Shown here: one piece after another, positions 61,477-64,000 of the stretch | Layout of the letters: every line of letters starts with the position of its first letter | Position numbering within the stretch: the first letter of the stretch is position 1 | Assembly (NCBI RefSeq): GCF_023502145.1 | Contig: NZ_JAMFLI010000002.1 | Location: forward strand, 248,001 to 312,000 | DNA length: 64,000 nt | Source of the DNA: Craterilacuibacter sp. RT1T | GTDB lineage: Bacteria; Pseudomonadota; Gammaproteobacteria; Burkholderiales; Chromobacteriaceae | Reading direction: 5' to 3' | Notes under the pieces: model-generated | Told to the model about the DNA's origin: nothing | Seen by the model: the letters and a program-made list of their open reading frames with translations, nothing else | Database searches by the model: none | Program-made: the position numbers and the translations under genes

Positions 61477-62283
61477 ATGCTCAAGACCCGTATCCTGACT
61501 GCCCTAGTCTTGCTGCCGCTAATGCTGGCGGCATTGTTTGTTTTTCCGGCACCGCTCTGGGCCGCTTTTTCCTGGTTGATTGTCGGCGTGGCGCTGTGGG
61601 AGTTCTCCCGCATGGCGGGTCTGACCGGCCTCACGCAGTGGGGCTATCTTGCCGCGTCCAGTGCTCTTGCCGCCCTTGCCTGGCAGCAGGGCTGGACGCT
61701 GCCACCGGTCGCGCAACTTGGCGTGCTGGCTTTCTGGCTAGTGCTGGCACCTTTATGGCTGGCTAAGCGCTGGCATTTAACCCATCAGCCCGCTGCCATG
61801 GCGCTGGGCTGGGGCATGCTGTTTCCTTGCTGGTTTGCTTTTATCGAACTCAGGCCGACACCGGCGGATGCTTATGCGCTGCTTGCAGTCATGGGCCTGG
61901 TTTGGGTCGCCGATGTGGCGGCTTATTTTGCAGGCCGAGCCTTTGGCAAAAAAAAGCTGGCGCCAGCCATTAGTCCGGGTAAAAGCTGGGCCGGCGTCTA
62001 TGGCGCCTTGCTGGCGGTGGTGGCCTATGCCGTGCTGGTCACGCAGTTGGGCTGGGTTAATGTGAGCTTGCCGTTATGGGTTCTGGTGCCGTTGGCGCTG
62101 GCGCTGACCATGGTCAGCGTCGAGGGGGACTTGCTCGAGTCCTGGTTCAAGCGTTCGGCAGGGGTCAAGGATAGTAGTGCGCTATTGCCGGGGCATGGCG
62201 GTGTTTATGATCGCATCGACAGCCTGATTGCGGTGCTGGCGGTCACGAATGCGCTGCTGGCGTTGTCCCGCACGTTTATCTAG
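61477..62283 (+). CDS. cdsA: Phosphatidate cytidylyltransferase
   Basis: A 268-residue inner-membrane enzyme making CDP-diacylglycerol for phospholipid synthesis. About eight membrane segments are predicted, with [19 protein letters not shown] near residue 151 and the family signature [20 protein letters not shown] near 222, closing with [10 protein letters not shown]. It follows uppS directly, probably in one operon with dxr and rseP. Confidence 0.96.
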   Translation: MLKTRILTALVLLPLMLAALFVFPAPLWAAFSWLIVGVALWEFSRMAGLTGLTQWGYLAASSALAALAWQQGWTLPPVAQLGVLAFWLVLAPLWLAKRWHLTHQPAAMALGWGMLFPCWFAFIELRPTPADAYALLAVMGLVWVADVAAYFAGRAFGKKKLAPAISPGKSWAGVYGALLAVVAYAVLVTQLGWVNVSLPLWVLVPLALALTMVSVEGDLLESWFKRSAGVKDSSALLPGHGGVYDRIDSLIAVLAVTNALLALSRTFI

Positions 62284-62293
62284 AGGCTATGAC

Positions 62294-63478
62294 ATGTCGC
62301 GTTCTTCTTTAGGCGTTACGCTGCTGGGCTCCACCGGCAGCATAGGCAAGAGCACGCTGGACGTGCTGGCGCTGCATCCCGAGCGTTTCCATCTGGTGGC
62401 ATTGACCGCGTATTCACAGCTGGATCTGTTATTCGAGCAGTGCTGCCGCTTCAAGCCTGAGTTTGCCGTGGTTGCCAATGAAGCAGCTGCCCGCGTACTG
62501 CGCCCGCGACTGTCGGCTGCCGGCGTGCATACCGAGGTATTGCAGGGGGAGGGCGCACTGGAAACGGTCGCCTCCTTGCCGCAAACCGATGCGGTGATGG
62601 CGGCAATCGTTGGTGCGGCCGGTTTGCGCCCCGCCATGGCGGCGGCGCGTGCCGGCAAACGCGTGATGCTGGCTAATAAAGAATCGCTAGTCGTAGCCGG
62701 TGCGCTATTTATGCAGGCTGTGCGCGCCAGTGGCGCGACCTTGCTGCCGGTTGACAGCGAACACAATGCGATTTTCCAGTCCTTACCCTCTGGCTTTAGC
62801 GGAGACATGGCGGCCAGCGGTGTAGAGAAGCTGGTGCTGACCGCCTCAGGCGGGCCGTTTCGCCGTATGGCGGCAGCCGATCTTGAACATGTGAGCGTGG
62901 AGCAAGCGTGCGCTCACCCCAACTGGTCCATGGGGCGCAAGATTTCGGTCGATTCCGCCACGCTGATGAATAAGGGGCTGGAGCTGATCGAGGCGCACTG
63001 GCTATTCAATATGCCGGCGGCCGATATCGAGGTGGTGGTGCATCCGCAAAGCGTGATTCATTCCATGGTGCGCTACCGCGATGGCTCGGTGATTGCCCAG
63101 CTGGGGGCGCCGGATATGCGTACTCCCATTGCCTATGCCTTGTCCTGGCCGGAACGCATCGAAGCCGGCGTCGAGCGGCTGGATTTTCTCAAGCTGGGCA
63201 GCCTGACTTTCGAAGCGCCGGATATGGTGCGCTTTCCGTGCCTTGCGCTGGCTTATCAGGCCTTGGCTGCGGGGGGGGATGCCTGTTGCGTGTTAAATGC
63301 GGCGAATGAAGTTGCCGTAGCAGGTTTTCTGGACGGAAAAATCGGCTTTACCGATATTGCGCGTCAGGTTGAGGCCGCGCTCGCGGCGCTGGACTTGTCG
63401 GCCAGCACTTCGATCGATGATTTGATGGCGCGCGACGCCGAGGCGCGGCGCTTTGTTGCGGCGAGGATAGGCGGATGA
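62294..63478 (+). CDS. dxr: 1-deoxy-D-xylulose 5-phosphate reductoisomerase
   Basis: A 394-residue NADPH-dependent enzyme of the MEP isoprenoid pathway, making MEP from [19 protein letters not shown] near residue 10 is the NADPH site, [13 protein letters not shown] near 128, [12 protein letters not shown] near 152 binds the metal, and [17 protein letters not shown] near 213 the substrate. ATG 62294 gives the normal start; the open frame upstream runs into cdsA. Its stop overlaps the rseP start (ATGA). Confidence 0.97.
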   Translation: MSRSSLGVTLLGSTGSIGKSTLDVLALHPERFHLVALTAYSQLDLLFEQCCRFKPEFAVVANEAAARVLRPRLSAAGVHTEVLQGEGALETVASLPQTDAVMAAIVGAAGLRPAMAAARAGKRVMLANKESLVVAGALFMQAVRASGATLLPVDSEHNAIFQSLPSGFSGDMAASGVEKLVLTASGGPFRRMAAADLEHVSVEQACAHPNWSMGRKISVDSATLMNKGLELIEAHWLFNMPAADIEVVVHPQSVIHSMVRYRDGSVIAQLGAPDMRTPIAYALSWPERIEAGVERLDFLKLGSLTFEAPDMVRFPCLALAYQALAAGGDACCVLNAANEVAVAGFLDGKIGFTDIARQVEAALAALDLSASTSIDDLMARDAEARRFVAARIGG

Positions 63479-64000
63479 TGACAGTACTCGCGTTTTTGTT
63501 GGCCATCGGCGTGCTGGTGACCTTTCACGAGTATGGTCATTATCAGGTTGCGCGCTGGTGCGGCGTGCGCGTATTGCGTTTCTCCATCGGCTTTGGCAAG
63601 CCGTTATTGAAACGGCAGCGCGGCGATACCGAATGGGTGCTGGCGGCCATCCCTCTGGGCGGCTACGTCAAGATGCTGGACGAACGCGAAGGGGAGGTCA
63701 GGGCGGAAGACCGCCACCTGGCCTTCAATAACCAGTCGGTTTACAAGCGTATTGCCATTGTCGCGGCGGGGCCAATAGCCAACTTCTTGTTGGCTATTGC
63801 CTTGTTCTGGTTGGTGCTGCTGCCCGGTGGTACCGCCGTGCAGCCTCTGGTGGGTACTGTGGCACAGCAAAGTGCCGCCGCCGCCGCTGGGGTACAGACA
63901 GGAGACCGTCTTGTTGCGATCAACGGTCAGGCAACGCCCAACTGGGAGGCCATCAGCGATGCCGTCAATCAAGGCATCGCCAATGATGGCCAGCTTGTTC
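63475..64000 (+). CDS. rseP: RseP-type site-2 zinc metalloprotease (3' truncated by window edge)
   Basis: The first 175 residues of an intramembrane protease that cleaves the anti-sigma factor RseA in the sigma-E envelope stress response. The zinc motif HEYGH is at residues 18-22 in the first membrane segment. [10 protein letters not shown] near 60 and [23 protein letters not shown] follow, then the start of the first PDZ domain ([14 protein letters not shown]). ATG 63475 overlaps the dxr stop by 4 bp. ATG 63478 is equally possible. Confidence 0.95.
   Translation, partial: MMTVLAFLLAIGVLVTFHEYGHYQVARWCGVRVLRFSIGFGKPLLKRQRGDTEWVLAAIPLGGYVKMLDEREGEVRAEDRHLAFNNQSVYKRIAIVAAGPIANFLLAIALFWLVLLPGGTAVQPLVGTVAQQSAAAAAGVQTGDRLVAINGQATPNWEAISDAVNQGIANDGQLV

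Overview
The window reads as a chromosomal segment of a betaproteobacterium, most likely of the order Neisseriales (Chromobacteriaceae-like). This rests on the gene order rpsB-tsf-pyrH-frr-uppS-cdsA-dxr-rseP, the style of the housekeeping proteins, and an exosortase-B type exopolysaccharide locus. It is an inference from gene content; no 16S gene is present. Housekeeping DNA is moderately GC-rich. Two stretches are clearly more AT-rich: about 28.9-36.7 kb and the left part of the island at 36.8-43.4 kb.

Layout. (1) 1-6.2 kb: the 3' part of a SulP transporter, a hypoxanthine/uracil-DNA glycosylase, sodB (reverse), a HI0933-family flavoprotein, dnaB, a thioredoxin-like [2Fe-2S] ferredoxin and an alpha/beta hydrolase. 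(2) 6.5-36.7 kb: a roughly 30-kb exopolysaccharide cluster. It holds an initiating sugar-phosphate transferase, sugar-modifying enzymes, an epsL-epsE-epsD-xrtB-epsI-epsF-epsG export and chain-length block with exosortase B, an Alg14/Alg13-like split glycosyltransferase, a polymerase/ligase, several glycosyltransferases, a flippase, a PIG-L deacetylase, a UDP-HexNAc dehydrogenase and an asparagine-synthase-type amidotransferase. Together these predict a polymer with C-methylated and amidated uronic-acid sugars; the chemistry is inferred. A secreted lipoprotein of lyase/lectin appearance is encoded in the opposite direction inside the cluster. (3) 36.78-43.36 kb: a 6.5-kb integrative element in the 3' end of a tRNA-Thr(TGT) gene, bounded by a 17-bp direct repeat. 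It carries a tyrosine integrase, a serine resolvase, an ORF6N-like protein with internal repeats, an HTH-like small protein with a hairpin over its ribosome-binding site, and a tightly packed three-gene cargo (GHKL ATPase, STAS-like DUF4325 protein, membrane-anchored small protein). The tRNA's own terminator has been left on the far side of the element. (4) 43.4-64 kb: a Lys-rich secreted protein, an amino-acid ABC binding protein and permease, gyrA followed by two hotdog thioesterases, serC, lgt (reverse), ilvD, a second amino-acid binding protein, an unknown protein, glyA, a small membrane protein, and the rpsB to rseP translation/lipid/isoprenoid block, with rseP running off the end.

Three signals seem most worth attention. 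First, the GHKL/STAS-like/membrane-protein cassette on the tRNA island is a possible partner-switch or defence module. Second, a candidate small RNA on the minus strand at about 54.44-54.53 kb has a consensus -35 box, a strong intrinsic terminator, and two CU-rich anti-Shine-Dalgarno tracts. Third, the island's regulatory region is unusually rich in inverted repeats. GyrA also carries Ile where quinolone-susceptible enzymes usually have Ser or Thr.
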